Assembly: GCF_052118845.1 (NCBI RefSeq)
Contig: NZ_JBQKGJ010000006.1
Span: forward strand, 1-64,000
Direction: 5' to 3'
DNA: 64,000 bases
Origin: Bilifractor sp002394235
GTDB taxonomy: Bacteria > Bacillota > Clostridia > Lachnospirales > Lachnospiraceae
In this document: positions 28,052 to 37,330 of the stretch, one piece after another
Layout of the letters: each line of letters begins with the position of its first letter
How positions within the stretch are numbered: the first letter of the stretch is position 1
Program-made: the position numbers and the translations under genes
Notes under the pieces: model-generated
Databases searched by the model: none
Seen by the model: only the letters and a program-made list of their open reading frames with translations
What the model was told of the DNA's origin: nothing

Positions 28052-29786
28052 AAAGTCTGCATTTCATACCCGGATAACGTCTTCTAATGTAAAAATTAAG
28101 GAGATGTTTTTCGGATATCTGGGAGCGCCGTTTCTGGCAATGATCTCAAATGCTGTTTTTGCGGCGTATCTGAATCGTTACTATGTTGATGTATTGGGAT
28201 GGACAAAATTCGGTCTGTTCTCAGCGCTTCTTCCCATGGTTTCGGTGATATTTGTCATCGCGGGAAATCTCGTGGTGGGAAGTCTCATTGACCGGACGAG
28301 GACGGCAGCCGGAAAGGCGAGGCCGTATCTTCTGCTGTCGATCCCGCTTCTGGCGGCGGCGATTCTTCTTTTGTTTCTGACGCCGGTAAAGGGAAGCGGT
28401 CTGGCGCAGATTCTCTGGATTGCGGTGTCCTATAATCTCTATTACGCTGTAGCGTATCCCTGCTATTACACAGCGCACAACTCCATGGTATCTCTTTCTA
28501 CCCGGAATTCTTCCCAGAGAGGCATTCTGGCCACTTTATCGAATGCGTCGACAGTCGGAGCTGCGGGTGTGGGCGGCAGCATACTTGTACCGATTCTCCT
28601 GCAGAGCTATATGTTTGTCACAGATGAGAACGGGCTGAATGTGGAGGCAAGCTACCTGCACTGGAGAGTGCTTGCAGTCTTTCTGGCCATCCTGACCGCG
28701 GTCGGAGTTCTGTTGGAATATTATTATACCCGTGAGAGGATCACAGAGGAAAGTCAGAATCTGAATCTTCAGGAGAAGAAAATCCCCACCAGAGAGCATA
28801 TCCGTGCTTGTGTCCATGACCGGTACTGGTGGATGATGATTCTGTTTGTTCTGGTCTTTCAGATGGGTCAGGCATTCAAAAACGGATCTATGAGCTTTTT
28901 TGTCCGGTGGATGTTTGACGGTGTGATTCATTCCTCAAACCCGGAACAGATGTCCGGTACTCTGATGTCGACGCTGGGACTGGTGGGAGGAATTCCGACA
29001 GTAATCGGTATGTTCCTTGCGTGGCCGCTCGCAAATAAGCTTGGGAAGAAAAAATCAATTCTACTTGGTCTCATTTTTGCACTTGCCGGGGGCATGGTCG
29101 CGTTTCTCAATGTCAACAGCTTTGTGATCGTATGCATCGGCGTGATTCTGAAAGGAATTGGAATTATTCCGGCGCAGTATGTTCTTCTTGCGCTGCTCTC
29201 GGATGTACTTGATCACCTGGAGGCGAAAAACGGATTCCGGAGTGACGGATTTACCATGTCGATCTACAGCGCGGTTTTCGTCGGACTGGCAGGAATCTGC
29301 AACGGCGTTCTGAACGGTATGTTGGCTTCCTCCGGATATAATAACATCGGCATCGCAGCTGATCCGGCAAGCGGGAAGGCTATTCAGGATATTTCCTCAT
29401 GGACCGGGCGGGTTGTATACCGACAGTCACTTGGAACAGAGCATGTGCTTGCGTTTCTGTATCTGGCGGTGGACATGATTACCTTCGCGGTCAGCATTTT
29501 CCTGATTCTCGGGCTCAATGTGGAGAAAAATCTGAAGAAAGAACAGGAGATGATTCTGGAGCATCAGAAACAGGCTGTTCTGGCCGAGGGCGGCGTCTGG
29601 GAGGATCCGTCCGTTAGAGAGAAGCGGGAGCAGGAGGAAGCGGACCGCAAGGCGGAACAGGACCGGATTGCAGAGCTGCAGGCATACTGCAAGAAGAAGG
29701 GCCTTGATTTCGAAGAAGAAAATCGGAAATATCTCGAAAAAGAGGCAAAGAAAAAGAACTCACTGATCGGAAAACTTCTGGGGTAA
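28029..29786 (+). CDS. GPH-family (MelB-like) sugar:cation symporter
   Basis: 585 residues with about 12 membrane helices; the loop VVGSLIDRTRTAAGKARPYLL matches the GPH/MFS_2 signature. A long charged cytoplasmic tail (from about 515, rich in Glu/Lys/Arg) is predicted coiled coil. Start is GTG at 28029 with AAGGAG 6-10 nt upstream, inside the end of the rhamnosidase gene. Probably imports the oligosaccharide or glycoside substrate of the surrounding hydrolases. Confidence 0.88.
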   Translation: MKITKIAEKSAFHTRITSSNVKIKEMFFGYLGAPFLAMISNAVFAAYLNRYYVDVLGWTKFGLFSALLPMVSVIFVIAGNLVVGSLIDRTRTAAGKARPYLLLSIPLLAAAILLLFLTPVKGSGLAQILWIAVSYNLYYAVAYPCYYTAHNSMVSLSTRNSSQRGILATLSNASTVGAAGVGGSILVPILLQSYMFVTDENGLNVEASYLHWRVLAVFLAILTAVGVLLEYYYTRERITEESQNLNLQEKKIPTREHIRACVHDRYWWMMILFVLVFQMGQAFKNGSMSFFVRWMFDGVIHSSNPEQMSGTLMSTLGLVGGIPTVIGMFLAWPLANKLGKKKSILLGLIFALAGGMVAFLNVNSFVIVCIGVILKGIGIIPAQYVLLALLSDVLDHLEAKNGFRSDGFTMSIYSAVFVGLAGICNGVLNGMLASSGYNNIGIAADPASGKAIQDISSWTGRVVYRQSLGTEHVLAFLYLAVDMITFAVSIFLILGLNVEKNLKKEQEMILEHQKQAVLAEGGVWEDPSVREKREQEEADRKAEQDRIAELQAYCKKKGLDFEEENRKYLEKEAKKKNSLIGKLLG

Positions 29787-29826
29787 GGAAATTCTGACAG
29801 GTCAGAAATGGAGAGGTGCAGAGAAG

Positions 29827-30969
29827 ATGAATGTAAAGAAAAGAAAGGTGGGCAGAGTGGTGCGGAACATTCTCCTTGCTGTGGTGATTGCGGCTGCCGT
29901 GATAATGGGAATCTGGCATAAGACAACGGCAGCAGTCTTCCATAATCTGACTCAGCCACATGTCCGTGTGCCTGACACGGATACATGGACGGGCGGTGAG
30001 TCTTATTTGAAGATTCCATATAGTTCGGTTTCTGATTCGGATTATGTTGACCTTTATGTTCCTTCTGATGTGAAAAATCCTCCGTTGCTGATTCTGGTCC
30101 ACGGGGGCGGTTTTGTCACAAATGACAGCCAGTCAAAGCAGGCGGTGTTGATGTACCGGTATTTCCGGGATCATGGATATGCGTGCGCCTCGGTCAACTA
30201 CAGACTGGCAGAGGAAGCTCCTTTCCCCGGGGCAGTTGAGGATGTGAAGGCGTGTATCCGGTTTCTTCAGGCAAACGCCGGGACCTATGGATATGATTCC
30301 GGGCGGATGGCCATATTCGGTGAATCCGCAGGAGGCTACCTGGCAATTGCCGCAGCCATGACGAATGATGAGGAGTTTAACAGCCTGCCATATATCGGAG
30401 AAAGCAGCGGGGAATCAGACGGCTGTTCCGATGATGGAAGCAGCGGCAAACAAGAGGAAGGACAGAGCTCTGCTGCGGGCGGAGATTCCGTACCGGCAGA
30501 AGGTGTCAATCCGGCGATCCGGGTTTTGATCGACTATTATGGAGATGTTGATTTCACGAGCCTGGATGCTCAGTGGAAAGAGATCGGTTATTCTTCTCTC
30601 GTGCGCTCGATTGCCAATGGATGGATTCAGAAAAATCTTCCGGAGGGCTACACCGATATCCACAGCTACTGGCTCCGCAAGGATATTTCGAAGCTGAGTA
30701 AAGACGAGCTGGCGCCGATGCTTCTGAATAATTACATTGACGAAAACCTACGTCCGGATTCCGATCTGTCCGTCTACATTTCCCATGGAGATGCAGATCT
30801 CACGGTACCGGTCACACAGTCTCAGAATCTGTATTCGAAAGTATCCGGCATCATCGGTACCGGGCGGACAAAGCTGAATATCGTAAAAAATGCGGGCCAT
30901 GCAGGAGACGGGATGTACTCGGATCGGGAACTGGAGAAGATGGACCGCTTTATACAGGCACACATGTAG
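29827..30969 (+). CDS. Membrane-anchored alpha/beta hydrolase (esterase)
   Basis: 380 residues. N-terminal membrane helix (about 15-34) suggests an exported, anchored enzyme. The hormone-sensitive-lipase-type signature is present: oxyanion HGGGF, nucleophile GESAGG, Asp in HGDADLTVP and His in NAGHAGDG. A Ser/Gly/Asp-rich insertion (about residues 193-225) before the lid is unusual and probably a disordered loop. In this sugar operon it may deacetylate glycans; the substrate is inference. Confidence 0.85.
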   Translation: MNVKKRKVGRVVRNILLAVVIAAAVIMGIWHKTTAAVFHNLTQPHVRVPDTDTWTGGESYLKIPYSSVSDSDYVDLYVPSDVKNPPLLILVHGGGFVTNDSQSKQAVLMYRYFRDHGYACASVNYRLAEEAPFPGAVEDVKACIRFLQANAGTYGYDSGRMAIFGESAGGYLAIAAAMTNDEEFNSLPYIGESSGESDGCSDDGSSGKQEEGQSSAAGGDSVPAEGVNPAIRVLIDYYGDVDFTSLDAQWKEIGYSSLVRSIANGWIQKNLPEGYTDIHSYWLRKDISKLSKDELAPMLLNNYIDENLRPDSDLSVYISHGDADLTVPVTQSQNLYSKVSGIIGTGRTKLNIVKNAGHAGDGMYSDRELEKMDRFIQAHM

Positions 30970-31158
30970 AAACGGGTGGCCTTTTGCAGAGCGAGGCTGT
31001 CCGTTCGCATGCCGGAGACGGACTGCACACCCGCAGACGGGAAATATACGGCAGTGACTATGCATCGGCGATATATGCATATGCCATGTTAAACTGCTGA
31101 AGCTGGATCTGGAATGACCAGAGGAAGAAAAGCCTGCAGGAATAACCGGAGGAGAAAA

Positions 31159-32448
31159 ATGGAGAAGACGACACAGAACAATCCGTTTCACGGGGTGAAT
31201 CTGGGAAACTGGCTGGTGCTGGAGAAGTGGATGTCTCCGGAGATGTTTGACGGAACGGATGCGGAGGATGAGACATGGCTGAACCGGGAGGCGTCCTGGG
31301 GGATTATTCCGGAGAATTCGTTCTGGGCGAAACTTCCTGCTGATGATCCGGGATATCAGACGGGGCAGATGCCCAGAGAGAAGCTGGACCAGCGCATGAA
31401 GTATCACAGGGAGACCTATGTGCAGGAGAAGGATTTTAAATGGCTACACAATCATGGAATCACCCATGTGCGCATACCGGTGCCGTTTTTTATCTTTGGG
31501 GATCGTAAACCCTATAAAGGCTGTCTGGAATACCTGGACCGTGCATTTGTGTGGGCCCAAAAGTGGAAGATCAAAATTCTGATTGATCTTCACACGGCCT
31601 GCGGGGGACAGAACGGTTACGATAACGGAGGCATTACAGGCGTATGCAAATGGCACAAGAATCCGGAAGAGGTGGAGTTTGTGCTGCATGTTCTGGAGAG
31701 GCTGGCGAAGAGATACGCGGAGGAAAGCGCACTCTACGGACTGGAGGTCTTGAACGAGCCCATCAGCCGCCTGGTATACCTGACGGCGCCTTCCACAGGG
31801 AAGGCCAGGGATCTTGAGGAGGCGGAGGGCTCCGGTCATGTACCTACCATTTTTCTGAAGGATTTTTACCGGAGGGCGTACCACAGAATCCGCAGATATC
31901 TGCCGGAATCCAAAACGATTGTCTTTCATGACGGGTTCCGGCTGAATGTGTGGGGAGACTATTTTGTCCGCCACAAGATGAAAAACGTCTGTCTCGACAC
32001 GCATATGTATGTTTTTGCCATGGAGAACTTTTTTCCGGTGCATAAGCCCTGGGTATATCGTACCTACCTGGCGATCAACAAACAGAGAATCCGGCTGGCG
32101 CAGAGGTATACGCCGGTTATTGTGGGAGAATGGTGTGTCACGAATGAATATGCCTTCGGGATTCGAAGGGATTTCACCAGAGGGGCACTTTCCGGAATGG
32201 CGACCTCTCCGGACGCAAGGAGGTACCAGATCAATGTTCCGCTTCCTGAGCGGGAGAAACGAAAGCGGTTTCTGCGTCTTGCCCGTGCCGAGCTTCGCAC
32301 CTGGGAAGAGACAGAGGGGTGGTTTTACTGGAATTATCAGCTTCTGCGGGACCGGAGAAAAAAGACAGACGAATATTTTAAGGAGGCCTGGGATTTCGCG
32401 CGGTGCATGGAACGCGGATGGCTCCCGGCTGCATTGGAGAGTGAATAA
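31159..32448 (+). CDS. GH5 family exo-beta-1,3-glucanase-like enzyme
   Basis: 429 residues without a signal peptide, start at 31159 supported by GGAGGAG. The opening GVNLGNWLVLEKWMSP and HVRIPVPF motifs, acid/base Glu200 in LEVLNEP and nucleophile Glu324 in IVGEW fit glucan 1,3-beta-glucosidases of GH5. Lies between the esterase and a GH3 gene on the same strand and likely acts on gluco-oligosaccharides with them. Confidence 0.88.
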   Translation: MEKTTQNNPFHGVNLGNWLVLEKWMSPEMFDGTDAEDETWLNREASWGIIPENSFWAKLPADDPGYQTGQMPREKLDQRMKYHRETYVQEKDFKWLHNHGITHVRIPVPFFIFGDRKPYKGCLEYLDRAFVWAQKWKIKILIDLHTACGGQNGYDNGGITGVCKWHKNPEEVEFVLHVLERLAKRYAEESALYGLEVLNEPISRLVYLTAPSTGKARDLEEAEGSGHVPTIFLKDFYRRAYHRIRRYLPESKTIVFHDGFRLNVWGDYFVRHKMKNVCLDTHMYVFAMENFFPVHKPWVYRTYLAINKQRIRLAQRYTPVIVGEWCVTNEYAFGIRRDFTRGALSGMATSPDARRYQINVPLPEREKRKRFLRLARAELRTWEETEGWFYWNYQLLRDRRKKTDEYFKEAWDFARCMERGWLPAALESE

Positions 32449-32587
32449 CGGCCGGCGATCACGGATATCCGATACACTGAAAACAGGGCCGTCAACGCGG
32501 GACTGTACTGGAGATGGAATAATTGTCGGCGATCCCTGACATGAAGAAATTGATTTTTTGTCAACAATGAATGAAAGGACTTTATTT

Positions 32588-35059
32588 ATGAAACACGCGG
32601 ATATTGTCAATCGGATGACGGCGGAGGAGAAGGCCGCATTTCTTTCGGGGAAAAGTGAATGGGAGTCCTGGAATTTTGAACGGCTCGGAATTCCGTCGAT
32701 CTTTATGTCGGACGGACCGAGCGGAATCCGCAAGCAGGCCGGCGAGGGCGACCACCTTGGTTTGAATCCCTCGGTTCCTGCGACGTGTTTTCCGTCGTCA
32801 GCGACTCTCTGCAACAGCTGGGACGCGTCCCTGACAGAAGAGGTCGGCGAGGGACTGGGAAGGGAAGCCATGGCGGAGGGAGTCAACGTGCTTCTGGGAC
32901 CGGGCATGAATATCAAGCGGAATCCGCTTTGCGGACGTAATTTCGAATATTTTTCCGAGGATCCGTATCTGACGGGGAAGCTGGCAGCGGCAGAAGTGCG
33001 GGGAATTCAGTCCCGGGGCGTGGCTGCCTGCTGCAAGCATTTTGCGGTGAATTCGCAGGAGACCCGGCGGATGGCCATGAATGCGGTTATCGATGAAAGG
33101 ACACTTCGGGAGATTTACCTGACTGCGTTTGAAATCGCGGTGAAGGAGAGCCACCCGAGGGCGATGATGTCCAGCTACAACGAGGTGAACGGAGTATACG
33201 CGAACGAAAACCGTCACCTGCTGACAGATATTCTGCGGAAGGAATGGGGGTTTGACGGTTTTGTTGTGACCGACTGGGGCGCAAGCAATGATCATGTTCT
33301 TGGTGTGAAGAACGGCTCAAACCTGGAGATGCCGAATCCGGGACTTGATTCGGCCAGAGAACTCCTGGCTGCGGTAAAATCCGGAAGAATTTCACAGGAA
33401 GAGGTGGATCATAGAGTCGATGAGCTGTTGGATGTGGTGCTGGAGCTGACCGCTGAGGCGAAAAAGGTCTGTCAGAATCATGATGATCATGACGGTTCTG
33501 TGCAAGCTTCCTGTTTGGATAAAGACGCGATACACCGTGAAAACCACCAGCTTGCTCGGAAAGCAGCGGCGGAAAGTATGGTTCTTCTGAAGAACGAGGA
33601 TCAGATTCTTCCATTAAAGAGCGGGACAAGGGTCGCCATCATCGGAGATTTTGCATTTGAACCGCGCTATCAGGGCGCCGGTTCCTCGATGGTGAATGCG
33701 ACGAAGGTAGAAAACATCCGGGATCTCGCAGGCGGCTATGATCTTCAGGTTGTGGGCACGGCAAGAGGATACCGGAGGGATGGGAGTGAGGATGCAACCC
33801 TGATCGGGGAAGCGGTTTCCCTGGCGAAACAGGCAGATGTTGTGTTGCTCTTCTTTGGCCTGAATGAGCAGTCCGAGTCTGAGGGCCTTGACCGCACACA
33901 TCTTCGCATTCCGCAGAACCAGATCACTCTGATGCGCGAGATTCAGGAAGCAAACCGGAACACAGTCGGAATTATCAGTGCGGGATCAGTCATTGAGATG
34001 CCCTGGCACAGCCTTTTCAAGGGGCTTCTTCACGCGTATTTACCGGGACAGGCTGGCGCGAGTGCAATGCTTGACGTGCTCACCGGCGCGGTAAACCCAT
34101 CCGGACACCTCGGAGAAACCATTTTGAATAAATATGAGGATACACCGTCGTATTCGTATTATCCTGCTCTTGAGCGGAATTCTGAATATCGAGAGAGCGT
34201 ATTTGTGGGATACCGGTATTTTGAGACCGCAGATGTTCCTGTGCTCTTCCCGTTCGGGTATGGACTTTCCTATACCACCTTCGAATATTCCGCTCTGCAG
34301 GTAGAAGAATCGGGAATCCGGTTCACGCTGAAAAATACCGGCACCCGTGACGGCGCCGAGGTTGTGCAGATGTATGTGGGAATGAAAGATTCCGCTCTTT
34401 TCCGACCGGTCCGTGAGCTGAAGGGATTTGCTAAAATCTTTCTAAAGGCCGGAGAAGAAAAGAAGGTGAGTATCCCGTTTGATGACAAGACCTTCCGTGT
34501 GTGGAACCGCATGACGGACCGCTGGGAAATCGAAGGCGGAACCTATCTGATATCTGTCGGTTCCAGCTGTCAGGATCTTCGACTGACATGTTCGGTGGAA
34601 AAGCAGGGGGATCTGGAGCGGATTCCCTATGACAGGGAGAAATGCGGCTGCTATTACAAGGCGGACATCCGAAGAGTCTCTGATGAGGCGTATGAAGAGA
34701 TACTGGGGTATCCGGTTCCTTCCGGCTCCTGGAACCAGAAAAGCCTCGGCATCAACGATGCCCTGTGCCAGATGTATTACGCGAAGAGTCCCATCGCCAG
34801 AAAGATATATAAGGTTCTGGACAGGAAACTGAAAAAATCGCAGGCAGAGGGAGGTGTCCCGGATCTGAATACGATGTTCCAGTATAACATGCCGTTCCGC
34901 GCAATTGCGAAGATGACCGGCGGCCTGGTCTCGATGGAAATGGTAAATTGTATGGTAGACATGGTGAACGGCCATTTCTTTCGGGGAATGGGAGGCGTGA
35001 TCGGCGGATTTTTCCGGAACAGGAAAGAAAATAAGCAATATCTCCGGAAATTAAAATGA
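32588..35059 (+). CDS. GH3 family beta-glucosidase
   Basis: 823 residues, cytoplasmic, canonical domain order: TIM barrel with nucleophile Asp229 in VVTDWGA and substrate motif KHFAVNSQE, alpha/beta domain, fibronectin-III-like domain (FGYGLSYTTFEY), then a C-terminal extension of about 120 residues with helical character. Start at 32588 has AAAGGA 9 nt upstream; an earlier ATG at 32567 is possible. The last gene of the glycan-degradation run. Confidence 0.9.
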   Translation: MKHADIVNRMTAEEKAAFLSGKSEWESWNFERLGIPSIFMSDGPSGIRKQAGEGDHLGLNPSVPATCFPSSATLCNSWDASLTEEVGEGLGREAMAEGVNVLLGPGMNIKRNPLCGRNFEYFSEDPYLTGKLAAAEVRGIQSRGVAACCKHFAVNSQETRRMAMNAVIDERTLREIYLTAFEIAVKESHPRAMMSSYNEVNGVYANENRHLLTDILRKEWGFDGFVVTDWGASNDHVLGVKNGSNLEMPNPGLDSARELLAAVKSGRISQEEVDHRVDELLDVVLELTAEAKKVCQNHDDHDGSVQASCLDKDAIHRENHQLARKAAAESMVLLKNEDQILPLKSGTRVAIIGDFAFEPRYQGAGSSMVNATKVENIRDLAGGYDLQVVGTARGYRRDGSEDATLIGEAVSLAKQADVVLLFFGLNEQSESEGLDRTHLRIPQNQITLMREIQEANRNTVGIISAGSVIEMPWHSLFKGLLHAYLPGQAGASAMLDVLTGAVNPSGHLGETILNKYEDTPSYSYYPALERNSEYRESVFVGYRYFETADVPVLFPFGYGLSYTTFEYSALQVEESGIRFTLKNTGTRDGAEVVQMYVGMKDSALFRPVRELKGFAKIFLKAGEEKKVSIPFDDKTFRVWNRMTDRWEIEGGTYLISVGSSCQDLRLTCSVEKQGDLERIPYDREKCGCYYKADIRRVSDEAYEEILGYPVPSGSWNQKSLGINDALCQMYYAKSPIARKIYKVLDRKLKKSQAEGGVPDLNTMFQYNMPFRAIAKMTGGLVSMEMVNCMVDMVNGHFFRGMGGVIGGFFRNRKENKQYLRKLK

Positions 35060-35108
35060 AATTGAAACAAATATGAAATTGATATGAAATCGATAGGAAC
35101 AGACAAAG

Positions 35109-35134
35109 GCAGGTTCGTGACGGACCTGCTTTTC
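35109..35134 (+). terminator. Terminator after the GH3 gene
   Basis: 8-bp stem GCAGGTTC / GGACCTGC (one wobble), 5-nt loop, followed by TTTTC. Confidence 0.75.
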
Positions 35135-35252
35135 TGGCATTTTCAAAGAGAAATATATATTGATTTCCAGACTTCCGGATGGTATTTTGTGATTCAGGAC
35201 AATCTCTCTGGCGTCACCAGATGGGAAATCGTGCGTGAAGGAAGTGGATCAA

Positions 35253-35600
35253 ATGGATAATGAAAAAGTATTTGCCATGAAATTTTCCAAGGTATACCCG
35301 CTGCTCGTGGCGAAAGCTGAGCGTAAAGGCAGAACAAGGCAAGAAGTGGATGAAATCATCTGCTGGCTGACAGGATATGGAGAAGGAGAGCTGCAGGAGC
35401 AGTTGAAAAAAGAAGTCGATTACCGGACATTTTTTGAAGAGGCTCCGCAGATGAATCCGAATTGCCATCTGATTACAGGCAGTGTGTGCGGAATCAAGGT
35501 CCAGGAAATCAAAGATCCGTTAATGCAGAAGATCCGGTATCTGGACAAGCTGGTTGATGAGCTGGCAAAAGGCAAGGCAATGGAAAAAATAATGCGATGA
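35253..35600 (+). CDS. DUF2200 family protein
   Basis: 115 residues (MDNEKVFAMKFSKVYPLLVAKAERKGRTR...). The family is small, helical and cytoplasmic with no assigned function; the GRTRQEVDEIICWLTGY segment is characteristic. Start at 35253 chosen because AAGGAAG is upstream. Monocistronic, with its own strong terminator. Confidence 0.8.
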   Translation: MDNEKVFAMKFSKVYPLLVAKAERKGRTRQEVDEIICWLTGYGEGELQEQLKKEVDYRTFFEEAPQMNPNCHLITGSVCGIKVQEIKDPLMQKIRYLDKLVDELAKGKAMEKIMR

Positions 35601-35616
35601 TGGAAAACATCAAAGA

Positions 35617-35667
35617 AAAATACCTGTCCGCCGGAGAAATGCTCCTTGAACGGACAGGTATTTTTTT
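35617..35667 (+). terminator. Terminator after the DUF2200 gene
   Basis: 14-bp perfect stem AAAATACCTGTCCG / CGGACAGGTATTTT, 20-nt loop, T tract. The T-rich tail leads within a few bases into repeat copy C. Confidence 0.92.
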
Positions 35668-35669
35668 GA

Positions 35670-35767
35670 TTTACGCGAACAGTGAGCCGCAGCCGAATGC
35701 GAAGTATTCGTGTGCGGCGAGCGTCGCGATAGCGAGATAAAACTCGCGCAGCGTGTTTTATCTCGTT
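35670..35767 (+). repeat. 98-bp two-hairpin dispersed repeat, copy C
   Basis: Identical to copies D and E. Placed 2 bp after the T tract of the preceding terminator, between convergent genes. Confidence 0.95.
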
Positions 35768-35770
35768 CAA

Positions 35771-35917
35771 TCAGGTGACGAAGAACTGCAATTGATAAAT
35801 GATTTAGTCAGCTGACGAAGAGACATCATTGATGAAAGATCCAGTCAGGCGACGAAGAGCAGCAATTTATCCGGTCAGGCGACGAAGAGCAGCAATTTAT
35901 CCGGTCAGGCGACGAGG
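35771..35917 (-). repeat. Tandem repeat derived from the 3' end of the gntP-like gene
   Basis: The 13-mer TCAGGCGACGAAG or a close variant starts at 35771, 35808, 35845, 35875 and 35905. The last copy is the stop codon and final codons of the permease gene; spacing is 30, 30, 37 and 37 bp and similarity falls with distance from the gene, as expected from repeated slippage outward from the gene end. Confidence 0.88.
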
Positions 35918-37164
35918 TATACGATCACAGCTGCGATAGTGCTTGTAAGTCCGACGAGTGCCTCATACGCGATCAACTTCATGCGGTCCGGGATCTGCAT
36001 GTTCACGGCACCGCCGGTTGCATGGAAGAAGGATCCGTGTGGCAGGGAATCGATGACTGTTGCTCCGGCATGAATCATAGCGCCGGCAGAGACGGCCGGT
36101 ATTCCGCTGGAGATGAGTACCTTGGAGAAGGTCTGCGCGGCAACGGTAGCGCCTGCCGTGGTGGAGGCTGTAGCGCCTGCCATGAGGATACCGGCGATCG
36201 GTGCAAGCAGGAAGGCGGGCATGTGGAAGAAGTTCAGTACATTCACGACATCTGCCTGAAGAGCGGATGCCTTGATAATGCCGGCAATCGTACCTGTACC
36301 GAGAAGCAGTATGGAGACACCGGTTACCTTATCCAGTCCAAAGGAGGAAAATTCGCCGAATTTTTTTACAGTGCCTGTCGCAAACGCGCAGACGAGTCCA
36401 CCGACCGGAAGAGCGATCATCGGGTCTATCGTAATTCCTGCCTGACGAAGCGCGAGCAACACAATTACGGTGAGCGGACCGGCAATTGCCTGCGCAAAGG
36501 AGGGCAGGCTGCGGGAATCGGCCGATTCAAGATCCGAATCTGTTACCGGAAGGCCGTTCTTTCCGGCAAGAATTCCGGACAGAATGACCGTTACAATCAG
36601 GGCACAGATCGCCGGAATGATGTTTCTCGTGATCAGAGAGGTCAGATTGATCTTAAAAGCCTCTGAAACCGCGATGGTATTCGGGTTCGGGGAAATGATG
36701 TTGCCGGCCTTTCCGCCTCCGATCATCGCCAGGAGCAGTGACTGCTTGTTGTATCCGGCTTCCTCACCGATCGCGAGCGCAATCGGGGCAACGGTGATTA
36801 CGGAAATGTCAATAAATACGCCGACCGCGCAGATGATCATCGTGGCCAGGGCTACCGCAAAGAGCGCTCTGCGGCTTCCAAGCTTCCGGACGATGACCTG
36901 TGCGATTTTTTCTGCGGATCCGGTCCGGATGAGCGCGCCGGCGAGAATGCCGGAGGTCATGATCCGGAGAACGGAGGTAATCATGCTCCCCGCCCCGGTC
37001 ATCATGGAGTCTACGGTAACACCCAGATTTCCGCCGGAGCCGATCAGTCCGCCGACCAGAGCGCCGATGATCAGGCTGTAGGCCGGATGGAATTTCCGGA
37101 TGATGAGAAAAATTGCGAGCGCCATTCCGATCAGCGCCCCTGCAGTTGAAAATGTGTATGTCAT
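35905..37164 (-). CDS. GntP-family gluconate/glycerate permease
   Basis: 419 residues with about 12-14 membrane helices and the GntP-type motifs GGGKAGNIISPNPNTIAVSEAF and GATVIDSLPHGSFFHATGG (parts of two conserved loops). A proton symporter for sugar acids. RBS AAGGAGG spaced 7 nt. Because glycerate kinase lies directly upstream on the same strand, D-glycerate is the likely substrate. The final codons are the source of the adjoining tandem repeat. Confidence 0.9.
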   Translation of the reverse strand: MTYTFSTAGALIGMALAIFLIIRKFHPAYSLIIGALVGGLIGSGGNLGVTVDSMMTGAGSMITSVLRIMTSGILAGALIRTGSAEKIAQVIVRKLGSRRALFAVALATMIICAVGVFIDISVITVAPIALAIGEEAGYNKQSLLLAMIGGGKAGNIISPNPNTIAVSEAFKINLTSLITRNIIPAICALIVTVILSGILAGKNGLPVTDSDLESADSRSLPSFAQAIAGPLTVIVLLALRQAGITIDPMIALPVGGLVCAFATGTVKKFGEFSSFGLDKVTGVSILLLGTGTIAGIIKASALQADVVNVLNFFHMPAFLLAPIAGILMAGATASTTAGATVAAQTFSKVLISSGIPAVSAGAMIHAGATVIDSLPHGSFFHATGGAVNMQIPDRMKLIAYEALVGLTSTIAAVIVYLVA

Positions 37165-37330
37165 TGCCTTGCCTCCTTATATGGTATCCGTTGGGATGGT
37201 CAGAAAGTTTTATATGCAGCAGCGGGATACTTAAGCATCTCCCGTTCTGCGTCCGGGAGAGTGCTTGCAAATCCTACAGGTCTTATGAGTTGGTTCTGAT
37301 GCTTCGGGTTTAGCGGTGATATCCGGAGGA

